Shown here piece after piece: positions 1-7,004 of a stretch of 11,798 nt of DNA; positions within the stretch are counted from its first letter, which is position 1, and each line of letters begins with the position of its first letter. Location of the stretch: contig JAAZDH010000149.1 in the NCBI GenBank assembly GCA_012512865.1, positions 1 to 11,798 on the forward strand, given 5' to 3'. Under the pieces are notes generated by a model. That model was not told where the DNA came from and made no database searches. It worked only from the letters and a program-made list of their open reading frames with translations. The translations under genes were made by a program, and so were the position numbers. This DNA comes from Clostridiaceae bacterium (GTDB lineage: Bacteria > Bacillota > Clostridia > Acetivibrionales > DUMC01).

Positions 1-375
1 CAGGGATATGATGGGTATTGCAACCCAGGCGATAAATGAGCCGGTAATAGAAATTGAAATTCCTGCATAGATGTAATGGTAGATTGCGTATTTTACATCC
101 CGCTTGTAGAATTTCAGGGCGACGGCCAAAACAATCGCCGGCAGCAAAATCCCGGCTGAATCATGCAGGGATTCCCCAAATCGAGTAAAATTTGTCCCTG
201 AATGTGTAACGTGGGCATCAAACCCCAATACAAAACTATCAACTTTTCCGCCGTATATAATTGCTGCAATTGCATGGCCGCCCTCGTGCAGCAAAGTATA
301 CAGGTAGATAAGCGTAAAAAATGCCAGCAGGGCTCCTGCCGCAATTACAAGGATTTTTCCTATATTAGTTTTCAT
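1..375 (-). CDS. M50-type membrane metallopeptidase, N-terminal part (truncated by window edge)
   Basis: The reverse strand reads open from an ATG at 375 to the window edge, giving 125 residues with no stop. Residues about 5-29 form a hydrophobic segment that runs straight into HEGGH at 30-34. This is the HExxH zinc-binding motif of M50 (site-2-protease-like) peptidases, followed by AIAAIIYGGKV, a typical M50 continuation. Two further hydrophobic stretches lie at about 75-90 and 105-125. The start is supported by a purine-rich AAAGGCGG about 5 bases upstream. The family cleaves membrane-bound substrates within or near the bilayer; the substrate here is unknown. The second zinc-ligand region would lie beyond the edge. 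It points away from the neighbouring toxin-antitoxin pair and is probably core or flanking sequence rather than part of the defence genes. Confidence 0.78.
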   Translation of the reverse strand, partial: MKTNIGKILVIAAGALLAFFTLIYLYTLLHEGGHAIAAIIYGGKVDSFVLGFDAHVTHSGTNFTRFGESLHDSAGILLPAIVLAVALKFYKRDVKYAIYHYIYAGISISITGSFIAWVAIPIISL

Positions 376-479
376 ATTGGCCGCCTTTATATAAATTTTA
401 TATACTTATATTTACAAATACTAATACTTGTAAAATTATATCATTCTTGATTTAATTTAAGAAGACATATAAATTTAAT

Positions 480-508
480 TTGACGCATTAACTATTTTGC
501 CTTACAAT
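480..508 (+). promoter_or_regulatory. Sigma-A-like promoter of the toxin-antitoxin pair
   Basis: TTGACG at 480-485 and TACAAT at 503-508 are separated by 17 bases, close to the housekeeping -35/-10 consensus. The predicted transcription start near 515 lies about 33 bases before the antitoxin start codon and inside the palindrome at 513-532. Confidence 0.65.
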
Positions 509-512
509 ATAA

Positions 513-532
513 GTAAGGGATTAATTCCTTAC
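513..532 (+). promoter_or_regulatory. Palindromic candidate operator for autoregulation
   Basis: GTAAGG (513-518) is the exact reverse complement of CCTTAC (527-532). The centre contains ATTAAT (520-525), itself a palindrome, so the 20-base element is symmetric except for one central pair. It overlaps the predicted transcription start and lies just upstream of the GGAGGTG ribosome binding site. AbrB-type antitoxins commonly repress their own operon by binding such palindromes near the promoter. Binding by this antitoxin is inferred from position and symmetry. Confidence 0.5.
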
Positions 533-547
533 ATGGAGGTGTTTTTG

Positions 548-769
548 TTGTATAGGGCTAAAATTACCAGTAAAGGACAGCTTACTATACCTGTTGAATT
601 ACGGAGAAAGATGGGAATAAAAACCGGAAGTTATATTGAAATAAAAGAAACTCCGGCTGGATATGTTATACAGAAACCTGTTGAAGAAGAATGCCTGAAA
701 AAATATGTTGGTATTCTTAACAATGAAAATTCCAGTGATAAGATAATTAAGGAGCTAAGAGGAGAATGA
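548..769 (+). CDS. AbrB/MazE/SpoVT-type antitoxin of a PIN toxin pair
   Basis: A 73-residue protein made almost entirely of the swapped-hairpin AbrB fold: YRAKITSKGQLTIPVELRRK, then MGIKTGSYIEI, with a short acidic C-terminal tail likely to bind and mask the toxin. TSKGQLTIP is the family hallmark. TTG at 548 was chosen because GGAGGTG (535-541) sits 6 to 7 bases upstream. The in-frame ATG at 533 overlaps that site and would be a poor start; TTG at 545 is the alternative. Its stop overlaps the toxin ATG as ATGA, a sign of translational coupling. It should act as a cytoplasmic DNA-binding repressor and toxin inhibitor. Confidence 0.87.
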   Translation: MYRAKITSKGQLTIPVELRRKMGIKTGSYIEIKETPAGYVIQKPVEEECLKKYVGILNNENSSDKIIKELRGE

Positions 770-1242
770 TTGTTTCGGTTGATACGAATATTCTTTTGGA
801 TATCCTGCTGCCTGACCCAATGTATAAAGATACTTCCATGGCTCTTTTGGTTCACTATATTAAAGCAGGGCGTATTATTATTTCTGACATAGTTTATAGT
901 GAATTGGCGTCACAATTTAAAAACCAGGCAATGCTGACAGGTTTTTTAAATGACACGGGTATTCAGCTTGTTGGTTTTACAACGGAAGCACTATGGATTT
1001 CTGCAAAAGCCTGGGAAAAATACTTGAAAACACGAGATAAATCAATACAGTGCAGTTGCTGCGGCTGGCGGGAAATCATCAAATGCCCTTCCTGCCATCA
1101 AGTCATCACAAGTAAACAACATATCCTTTCGGATTTTCTAATCGCAGGACATGCTGTTGTCGAATCGGGAACGCTGTTAACAAGGGATAGAGGTTTTTAT
1201 AAGACATATTTTCCCGAACTGAAATTAATATGCGGCATATAG
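766..1242 (+). CDS. PIN-domain ribonuclease toxin (VapC-type) with a CxxC/CxxC zinc-ribbon-like insertion
   Basis: A 158-residue PIN domain. The predicted metal-binding acids are D6 in SVDTNILLDILL, E46 in DIVYSELA, D123 in SDFLIAGHA and D141 in LLTRDRGFY, so the active site looks complete. PIN toxins are magnesium-dependent endoribonucleases, often cutting tRNA or rRNA; the target cannot be read here. Between the second and third acids there is an insertion with C96, C98, C99, C107 and C110. The spacing CSCC...CPSC fits one tetracysteine zinc site, whereas typical VapC proteins are about 130 residues without it. The gene overlaps the antitoxin stop by four bases and needs no separate promoter. 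Confidence in the family is high; the zinc site is inferred from cysteine spacing. Confidence 0.88.
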   Translation: MIVSVDTNILLDILLPDPMYKDTSMALLVHYIKAGRIIISDIVYSELASQFKNQAMLTGFLNDTGIQLVGFTTEALWISAKAWEKYLKTRDKSIQCSCCGWREIIKCPSCHQVITSKQHILSDFLIAGHAVVESGTLLTRDRGFYKTYFPELKLICGI

Positions 1243-1375
1243 CTTTTCCCTCCCAACCAAGAACTGCTTTTCCGTCCCTGGTAAACAGTACCAGTGATAT
1301 AACGAAGATAATCATTGCCAAGAGTAAATCTCCGCGGTTTACATTGGGAAAGGGTGAGAATGTTTTCAGGCTCAT
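1243..1375 (-). pseudogene. Truncated NusG-domain-II-like remnant
   Basis: From an ATG at 1375 the reverse strand reads about 44 residues: a short N-terminus, then NRGDLLLAMIIFVISLVLF followed by TRDGKAVLGWEGKA. This matches the start of small single-membrane-span NusG-domain-II proteins of Firmicutes (RGD-type start, one hydrophobic helix, then a beta-rich domain). Similarity stops where the toxin gene's 3' end begins. The frame stays open through the toxin antisense strand, but those residues look like shadow sequence. The expected C-terminal part, including the usual cysteine-rich region, is absent. No convincing ribosome binding site was seen. It is probably the stump of a gene cut when the toxin-antitoxin pair arrived. 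Family identity comes from a short stretch, so it is tentative. Confidence 0.42.
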
Positions 1376-1419
1376 TTTGTTAATTATATGATGTGATATT
1401 GATTTAATAAATGCGGCAG

Positions 1420-1444
1420 GTATGAATTTATTTGAACTTCATAC
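1420..1444. repeat. Inverted repeat downstream of mcrC
   Basis: GTATGAA (1420-1426) and TTCATAC (1438-1444) are exact reverse complements separated by 11 bases. The hairpin lies 17 bases beyond the mcrC stop. No T-run follows on the mcrC sense strand, so it is at best a poor intrinsic terminator; it may protect the transcript's 3' end. Confidence 0.3.
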
Positions 1445-1461
1445 AGAAATTTGTGTCTTAT

Positions 1462-2511
1462 TTACGAATTTAATAACAAGTTCTCTACTATTTTATTTAA
1501 TTGTTTGCATATATACGGGAAATTGGCATTCAGATCCAAGGTTTTAACGCTGATACGATTGCCACTAATAATGTAATCGCAATCCGGTATAATTTCTTCA
1601 TCAGTCTTGGCATAAAGCAAAAGGCCGATTACATTGCCGGAACGAGCAAAATCCATATTTTTTACATAAGTGAAAATCTGGTATATATTGTTGGAATGGA
1701 GTGTCCGGCTGTTGAACAGGCTATTTGTCTGCATGATGCGGCTATAGTACTTTGTATCTATAATAAGAGTTTTGCCCTGATATTGGAGAGTGATGTCTGA
1801 TTTCATAGCTGGTAAATACTCTATTTCTCCATTTTCAACATCCCAGTCAATAATTGCAGCTGAAGCGTTAAGCTGGGGATAATGCCTGCGATAGTATGAC
1901 AACACGAATTTTTCGTAAAGCCTGTGCATGTGCTGGTCGTCTATATAGCGTGCCAACTTCAAAGAGCCGTCCTGTTCTGTCATGAGCATGCTTTCAATAA
2001 CTAAATAGCAGATATTCAGCAGCATCTTGTATGTAATATTATTCTGATGATACCTAAGAAGTGACCACTGGATCATGCGGGGATTAACTTCGTCAACATT
2101 GCTGAAATAAAGCATCGTTTTTCTTAATGCTTTCTTGTGTTGCGATGATACTTCTGGACAGCGAATCAAAAGCATAGCCGTGGTTTTGAGAATTTTATTC
2201 ATATAAGAATTTTCTGTAAATTCATCATAATTGCAGACCAATTGCTTTTTAAGCATAGAATTCTGTGTAACAGAAGCTGATACGTTAATTTTTCCAACAG
2301 GTGAATTAATAGCTGCGACTTTGCCAATATAATCCCTGCACAGGCCTCTTTTTATTTGATTTGCAATGCCTTTTGCAAGAATAGCAGCAAACAAATCGGA
2401 GGCATATTCAAATTCTTCGGTTGCTGCCTGCATATAGCTCTTTTCGTGTAAAACCTGGAAAGCGTAAGCGAGCATGTAGTAGATATTCTGAATTCTAATC
2501 ATATAAAGCAT
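1462..2511 (-). CDS. mcrC: McrC-type PD-(D/E)xK nuclease subunit of a McrBC restriction system
   Basis: A protein of about 349 residues typical of the McrC family. Counting from the GTG at 2514, it begins with MIRIQNIYYMLAYAF, the usual McrC N-terminus, and has the family's LYEKFVLSYYRRHYP block (199-213). The nuclease core is MKSD (D240), then LIIDTKYY (D253, K255), then NIYQIFTYV. These match the D...DxK arrangement of the PD-(D/E)xK fold, so catalysis looks intact. McrC cuts DNA when recruited by the McrB motor. ATG at 2511 was chosen because AGAAGG lies 7 bases upstream; the ATG at 2502 matches family N-termini equally well. The start overlaps the mcrB 3' end, implying coupled translation. 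Confidence 0.9.
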   Translation of the reverse strand: MLYMIRIQNIYYMLAYAFQVLHEKSYMQAATEEFEYASDLFAAILAKGIANQIKRGLCRDYIGKVAAINSPVGKINVSASVTQNSMLKKQLVCNYDEFTENSYMNKILKTTAMLLIRCPEVSSQHKKALRKTMLYFSNVDEVNPRMIQWSLLRYHQNNITYKMLLNICYLVIESMLMTEQDGSLKLARYIDDQHMHRLYEKFVLSYYRRHYPQLNASAAIIDWDVENGEIEYLPAMKSDITLQYQGKTLIIDTKYYSRIMQTNSLFNSRTLHSNNIYQIFTYVKNMDFARSGNVIGLLLYAKTDEEIIPDCDYIISGNRISVKTLDLNANFPYICKQLNKIVENLLLNS

Positions 2512-3715
2512 CACTCAGCCTTCTTGCCCATTGTTCTATTTTAGATGGCTCGTCAAACCAATATTCACTTAGAAGAGGCAACAGCTCGTACTTAACAACA
2601 GATTCCAACCATTCATCAGTTATTTCTTCATCAGTACATAGGTAACTATGGCCGATTCTAAAGCCTTTGCCTAGGGATTCATCCTTTCCGATAAATTCAT
2701 TCAAAGCTTTGATTTGCCCAACCAGGGCATTAAACTTGGGATTGTTTATGCGCTGCATTAATGCTTTAAAACCGTCAGAGTCAAAAGCAGGCTCAAGTTC
2801 AAAAAAAGCAAATCTTCTTCTGAGAGCATAGTCGATTATAGCAAGGCTGCGGTCAGCGGTATTCATCATTCCGACAATATAAATGTTTTCGGGTACGGAA
2901 AATAATTCGTCGGAATAAAGCAGGCGCAATTTTTCACCACGTTTTTCCTTTTCTATGAGCATCATTAGCTCGCCAAAAATTTTGCTTACATTACCACGGT
3001 TGATTTCGTCAATAATGAAGAAATAATCTCTTTCGTTGTCATCCTGGGCTTTCTTGCAGAACTGGTAAAATGGTCCGGGGGTAAGTTCAAATCCATCCTT
3101 AGAAGGCCGAAATCCCATAATGAAATCCTCGTAACTATAGCTCTGATGAAATTGAACCATCATAACCCGGCTGGTATCTTTTTCCCCCATCATGGAAAAT
3201 GCCAGCCTTTTAGCAACAAATGTCTTTCCAACGCCAGGCGCTCCTTGCAGAATAATATTTTTCTTGCTTCTTAATAGATTGATCAATGTATCATAAGATT
3301 CTGAATCCATGAAAACTTCATTAAGGAAGTCATCTTCGGTATATGGATCATACTTAATTTCTCGTTCTTCAGGGGGAATATCAGCAGTATCATCGTCAAT
3401 GAAAAGAGCTTCCAGTTTTTTCACATATTCAGTATAGGGGGTGATTTCGGTAAGGACCTTTATTACAGCTTGCCCGGGATGTTCCCAATCACCTTTGTGA
3501 GTCCAATTGATTTTGCGAATGTGCTTGTACTCTTGCCGTTTGTTGTCAAAGACATAATCAGATTTAACTATGCCACGGCCTATAATCTTGAGCTTTCCTT
3601 TTTTTACGTAAACGATATCACCCACCTGGATTTCATTGGCAAACTGCCAAGTGGCCAGGGCTGAGTTTATATATGAGTATTCAGCACCGTACAGTTCTTT
3701 AATCTTGGTTTTCAT
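2495..3715 (-). CDS. mcrB: McrB AAA+ GTPase motor, C-terminal part of a frameshifted mcrB
   Basis: This 406-residue frame carries the motor. Residues about 1-80 finish a PUA/EVE-like domain (ATWQFANEIQVGDIVYVKKG, then KIIGRGIVKSDYVF). The AAA+ module follows: Walker A GAPGVGKT (158-165), Walker B FFIIDEINRGN (232-242), the McrB signature MMNTADRS (283-290) and ALRRRF (297-302) as the likely arginine finger, then FRIGHSY (352-358). In McrBC this subunit forms GTP-driven hexamers that translocate DNA and activate McrC. The ATG at 3715 lies inside a domain, has no clear ribosome binding site, and continues the preceding frame after removal of one base near 3728-3735. It is therefore best read as the second half of one gene, not as a separate gene. 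Confidence 0.88.
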   Translation of the reverse strand: MKTKIKELYGAEYSYINSALATWQFANEIQVGDIVYVKKGKLKIIGRGIVKSDYVFDNKRQEYKHIRKINWTHKGDWEHPGQAVIKVLTEITPYTEYVKKLEALFIDDDTADIPPEEREIKYDPYTEDDFLNEVFMDSESYDTLINLLRSKKNIILQGAPGVGKTFVAKRLAFSMMGEKDTSRVMMVQFHQSYSYEDFIMGFRPSKDGFELTPGPFYQFCKKAQDDNERDYFFIIDEINRGNVSKIFGELMMLIEKEKRGEKLRLLYSDELFSVPENIYIVGMMNTADRSLAIIDYALRRRFAFFELEPAFDSDGFKALMQRINNPKFNALVGQIKALNEFIGKDESLGKGFRIGHSYLCTDEEITDEWLESVVKYELLPLLSEYWFDEPSKIEQWARRLSDALYD

Positions 3716-3722
3716 TGCATTT

Positions 3723-5129
3723 TTACTGGGGTACCTGCTTCAGGTCGCCCATTTCACCCCATCCAATGCCCATGATTCCCTCGGAGTAAAACTCATCCCA
3801 CTTGGAAGAACCGTTGCCGGGAGTATAAATCCAGTGCCGGCTTGAAGGAGCTGAATCTTTCCCTTGAATTTCAGGCCCTTGGCTAGAGTATGTTCCGTTA
3901 ATAATGCTGTCTATAACATCGGCCTGTTCAGGAGTCAATTTAAAATTGGTTGCATTTGCGAAATTAATAATGCTTACTTTTTTCAGCCGTTCATCTGCCA
4001 GGAAAACTTCTTTTTTGATAATGGAATCGATTATTTTATTAGTTAGTTTAATATCCACTTCATTATGTACTCCTGTAGTAAAGCTACCGGAGAGATCATA
4101 GGAATCAGGTTTACTATACTCTCTGACTTCCGGGTCACATAAAATAACTCCTGAGGCCACGATACCGCCCCCGGGACCAGAAACCCATATGTAGGCGCGA
4201 TCATCTTTTTTAATCTGGTTACGATATTGTTTTACATCCCATGATATAATATCGAGATTTTTAACAGCACCGATAACATCATAGTATTTTGGATTACCCT
4301 GGAAAATCCAGCCTGGTTTACCTGTTTTGCCTCCATCTTTAGCTTCTGGCGGTTGTCCTCCCAAAGTCATTTGAGTCCATACTGCGTGGGATAGTTCGGG
4401 AAAACTGCGATGAGGGCTGTCGTGTTTTGCAAAGAATTCTTTACATGCGGATATAAGTTCTAAGTAGGTTTTTGCACTTGGAAGCTGCTTTAAATTAGAT
4501 ATCCTGGTAATAATATTATAATAGGGAGATTTTTCTTGTGCCAGGTATCTCCTGTTAAGTTCATCAAGGTTCAAGTAGGAAAAGGGTCGTATCCAGTACA
4601 ACCCTATAGTCAAGTTCCACTTAATACCAGGCTGTTTTCTCACTTTTTCATAACAGTTTACAAATGCTGTTTTTGAAACTTCTGACGGGTTGTCTGCAAA
4701 GTTTATTCCGGCTTCAAACACCTTCCATAAGTTGGGAATATCGTCTGCTTTCCGCTTATTTTTACCAACAAAAAACCAAGCTCTCATGGGCATTAAAACT
4801 GGGATGCCATCAAATACCGTCGGCACCTCAGCTGTAACGTTAAGTTTATTACTGATTCCTTTCATTATAGCAATGCGACTTTCATTGGATATCCCCTTAT
4901 TGAAACAGCCAAAAACTGTAAACGGGCAGATATCATAAAGCGGAGTACCAGCTTTTTCAATAAACGGGTACCGAAAGCCTAAACCGTCATAAATGCCTTT
5001 AATCATCCCAAGGAGTTGCGGACGGTTATTTTTGTGTAGTAATAGTTTATTGGCAAACTCCATGTAAAATAAAGTCCAAGCAAATTGATTGCTTACAAAT
5101 TGATTGATTTGCCGAGTATTTGAATTCAT
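3723..5129 (-). CDS. mcrB: McrB specificity region (N-terminal domain plus EVE domain), first part of a frameshifted mcrB
   Basis: A 468-residue frame that stops inside a domain. Residues about 15-145 form a region I recall from other Firmicute McrB-like proteins (DICPFTVFGCFNKGI, VFDGIPVLMPMRAWFF, LWKVFEAGINF). Residues about 273-410 look like an EVE domain (GWIFQGNPKYYD, ISWDVKQY, AYIWVSGPGGGIVASGVI). EVE domains are PUA-like folds that bind modified bases such as methyl- or hydroxymethylcytosine. A second, related domain starts at 431 (RHWIYTPGNGSSKWDEFY, GIMGIGWGEMGDLKQ) and continues in the next frame. The ATG at 5129 has GAGGTG 8 bases upstream. Joined, the product would be about 877 aa. 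Sensing of modified phage DNA is inferred from the domains; the target base is unknown. Confidence 0.85.
   Translation of the reverse strand: MNSNTRQINQFVSNQFAWTLFYMEFANKLLLHKNNRPQLLGMIKGIYDGLGFRYPFIEKAGTPLYDICPFTVFGCFNKGISNESRIAIMKGISNKLNVTAEVPTVFDGIPVLMPMRAWFFVGKNKRKADDIPNLWKVFEAGINFADNPSEVSKTAFVNCYEKVRKQPGIKWNLTIGLYWIRPFSYLNLDELNRRYLAQEKSPYYNIITRISNLKQLPSAKTYLELISACKEFFAKHDSPHRSFPELSHAVWTQMTLGGQPPEAKDGGKTGKPGWIFQGNPKYYDVIGAVKNLDIISWDVKQYRNQIKKDDRAYIWVSGPGGGIVASGVILCDPEVREYSKPDSYDLSGSFTTGVHNEVDIKLTNKIIDSIIKKEVFLADERLKKVSIINFANATNFKLTPEQADVIDSIINGTYSSQGPEIQGKDSAPSSRHWIYTPGNGSSKWDEFYSEGIMGIGWGEMGDLKQVPQ
3728..3735 (-). other. Frameshift site that splits mcrB
   Basis: On the mcrB sense strand the sequence is CAGGTACCCCAGTAAAAATG, giving Q-V-P-Q-stop. 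Removing one G of the GG (3734-3735) gives QYPSKNAMKTK; removing one C of the C4 run (3728-3731) gives QVPSKNAMKTK. Either change joins the two reading frames within one continuous domain. The cause may be a true mutation, a sequencing error in a homopolymer, or less likely programmed frameshifting. Confidence 0.8.
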
Positions 5130-5157
5130 TCTCTTTTCACCTCGGATTTATTGGAGT

Positions 5158-5174
5158 AAAAACAAATTGTTTTT
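5158..5174. promoter_or_regulatory. Perfect 17-base palindrome in the mcrB leader
   Basis: AAAAACAA (5158-5165) and TTGTTTTT (5167-5174) are exact reverse complements around a single central A. The element lies about 30 bases upstream of the mcrB start codon, just before its GAGGTG site. It could be an operator or a short hairpin in the leader. The region is very AT-rich, so chance symmetry is possible. No clear mcrB promoter could be chosen among several weak candidates in 5175-5300. Confidence 0.33.
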
Positions 5175-5333
5175 ATACATTACTTATAAAATTTATCTGG
5201 TTTGTTATATAAAAAATATCATAAAGCAAATTAAAACACAACTGCAGTAAGGTAAAATACAGTTTAGTATTTCTGAGGATTCTTCGTTTTTTTATAATAT
5301 ATTACTAAAAATGGGCGTGGCGATAAGGTCATT

Positions 5334-5502
5334 ATGAGCATGAAGGTATACGAAGAAAAAATGTTCATGCTGGATGTCTACCGTTATCCATTCTAAAGGA
5401 GCTTTTCATAGATTTATGCCTGTACAGCAGGAAGACAAGATCAAGAATCAACAAATGAAAAATTCCATTACTAATTCTATGATTCAAGTCCTTGTGAGCT
5501 AA
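5334..5502 (+). other. Coding-like shards in the mcrB-rloA intergenic region
   Basis: The region 5130-5694 holds no full gene. Within it are two short, overlapping plus-strand frames: 5334-5396 (20 residues, with KVYEEKMFMLDVYRYPF) and 5374-5502 (42 residues, with HSKGAFHRFMPVQQED). Neither has a proper ribosome binding site and neither was recognised. Their residue composition looks more like coding sequence than the surrounding AT-rich DNA, so they may be the decayed end of a lost gene. The remainder, 5503-5640, is AT-rich and shows nothing else definite. Confidence 0.25.
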
Positions 5503-5641
5503 CCTCCCGATAATTAGCAATAATACCATTTTGTTAAATTATTCATAAATATTTTGGAATATTTTTCTGTGGATTGTTCATACTATTATATAAGAAAATT
5601 AATAATGGTGATGCAAAATATGAAAAAGTTTCGCAAAAATA

Positions 5642-5670
5642 TTGCAAACAATACAAAAAAGTGTTACTAT
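5642..5670 (+). promoter_or_regulatory. Sigma-A-like promoter of rloAB
   Basis: TTGCAA (5642-5647) and TACTAT (5665-5670) are 17 bases apart. The transcription start would fall near 5677, leaving a leader of about 18 bases that holds the AGGGGGT ribosome binding site. This also argues against translation starting at the earlier in-frame ATG at 5554. Confidence 0.6.
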
Positions 5671-5694
5671 TTAAATAATAAGGGGGTATCTTTT

Positions 5695-6984
5695 ATGTTA
5701 ATTGAGTATAGGGTTAAAAATTATATGTCTTTCAAAGATGAAATTATTCTTTCGATGGTGGCAGATAGAAACAGGGAACTATCTGATACAAATACTTTCC
5801 AAGTTGGAAATATGACTTTGTTAAAGTGTGCTGCAATCTTTGGAGCAAATGCATCTGGAAAAACAAATTTTATAGAATCCTTTAAATTCTTTAATTTTCT
5901 TTTTGCCGACCATATTGATGTTAGCAGTCTATTATCTGATTTGCCTTATTTTAGACTTGATGAAGATAGTAAAAATATGCCTGTATCATACGAAATTTCC
6001 TTTTTTTTAGATAATAAGCGCCATCGTTACGGTATTGAGGTAGATAGTAAAGGTATTTGTTCCGAATGGCTTTACTTTGTTCCCCAAAGACATGAGGCGT
6101 GCTATTTTAAAAGGCAACGCAACGAAATAGTTCGCACTGGAACATATTTTGAAGATAGAAAAGCATTAGAGTACATAAAGCCTGATCCAATGAGGCCTTT
6201 CTTGTTTACATTAGCCCAGGATTCAGTTCGAGAATTTAATTGGGCGAAAAAAATAGCAAAATATTTATATTTCTATATTAGATCAAGTAATGTGCCGGAG
6301 ATGATTTTTAAAGACCTGATAGATGAGCAGATTCTAGGCAAGACTAATAAAAAAATTTTTTCCAAGAAAGAAATTGTATCTTTTATGAAAGATGCTGATA
6401 TTGGCATTGTAGACATTTCTGTTAAACAAAAGAGAATTGAATATGATGAATTAATGCGCCATTTTATAGAATTCATGAAACAAAAGGGTAAGAGTATTGA
6501 ACAAGATGAATTTGAATTTGAAACGTACATGCATCACTTGATATATGATAATCAAAATAATGTCATTGGTGAAGAGAAGTTCCCGATAGATATGGAATCA
6601 AGGGGAACAGCTAAGCTGTACTCTTTGCTCTATCCGATATTTTACGTGTTAAAGAGGGGAGGGGTTCTCCTCGTAGACGAAATCGAAAGCTCGCTGCATC
6701 CTTTACTATGCGAAAGGATAATACAGCTTTTTAACAATAATAAGACCAATCCGAAAAATGCACAATTAATATTTACTACCCATAATACACTATTAATGAA
6801 CCCTAAAATATTGAGAAGAGATCAAATATATTTCGTTGAGAAGAGCAAATATGGGGCAAGCAGTATGTACAGTTTATATGACATAGACCTGGATATCAGG
6901 AGCAATTTTAACTACCTGAACAATTACTTGGCCGGCCGTTTTGGTGCAATACCTTACCTGGGGGAATTTAACTTAATAGAATAA
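5695..6984 (+). CDS. rloA: RloA/AbiLi-like AAA15 (SMC/ABC-type) ATPase of an antiphage pair
   Basis: A 429-residue ATPase of the AAA15 group. It starts MLIEYRVKNYMSFKDE, the usual opening of this family. Walker A is GANASGKT (50-57); SRGTAKL (302-308) is the signature-like segment; Walker B is GGVLLVDEIESSLHP (322-336) with D328 and E329; the switch histidine is H363 in FTTHN. The C-terminal AGRFGAIPYLG (413-423) is typical of RloA/AbiLi proteins. The ATG at 5695 was chosen because GGGGGT lies 7 bases upstream and the promoter ends just before; the frame opens earlier, at 5554, but that start would precede the promoter. In related systems (AbiL, PARIS) the ATPase acts as sensor and holds its TOPRIM partner. 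The stop is 20 bases before rloB, so they form an operon. Confidence 0.88.
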   Translation: MLIEYRVKNYMSFKDEIILSMVADRNRELSDTNTFQVGNMTLLKCAAIFGANASGKTNFIESFKFFNFLFADHIDVSSLLSDLPYFRLDEDSKNMPVSYEISFFLDNKRHRYGIEVDSKGICSEWLYFVPQRHEACYFKRQRNEIVRTGTYFEDRKALEYIKPDPMRPFLFTLAQDSVREFNWAKKIAKYLYFYIRSSNVPEMIFKDLIDEQILGKTNKKIFSKKEIVSFMKDADIGIVDISVKQKRIEYDELMRHFIEFMKQKGKSIEQDEFEFETYMHHLIYDNQNNVIGEEKFPIDMESRGTAKLYSLLYPIFYVLKRGGVLLVDEIESSLHPLLCERIIQLFNNNKTNPKNAQLIFTTHNTLLMNPKILRRDQIYFVEKSKYGASSMYSLYDIDLDIRSNFNYLNNYLAGRFGAIPYLGEFNLIE

Positions 6985-7004
6985 ATGGATAGGGGGATTA
7001 TTTT

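Noticed and set aside
114..344. 76-codon minus-strand open frame near the left edge
   Set aside because: It is out of frame with the HEGGH-containing peptidase, which starts at 375 and explains the region better.
1501..1800. 99-codon plus-strand open frame
   Set aside because: It is antisense to the conserved catalytic region of mcrC.
5554..5694. In-frame extension of rloA to an earlier ATG
   Set aside because: It has no ribosome binding site, lies upstream of the best promoter, and the extra 47 residues precede the normal family N-terminus MLIEYRVKNY.
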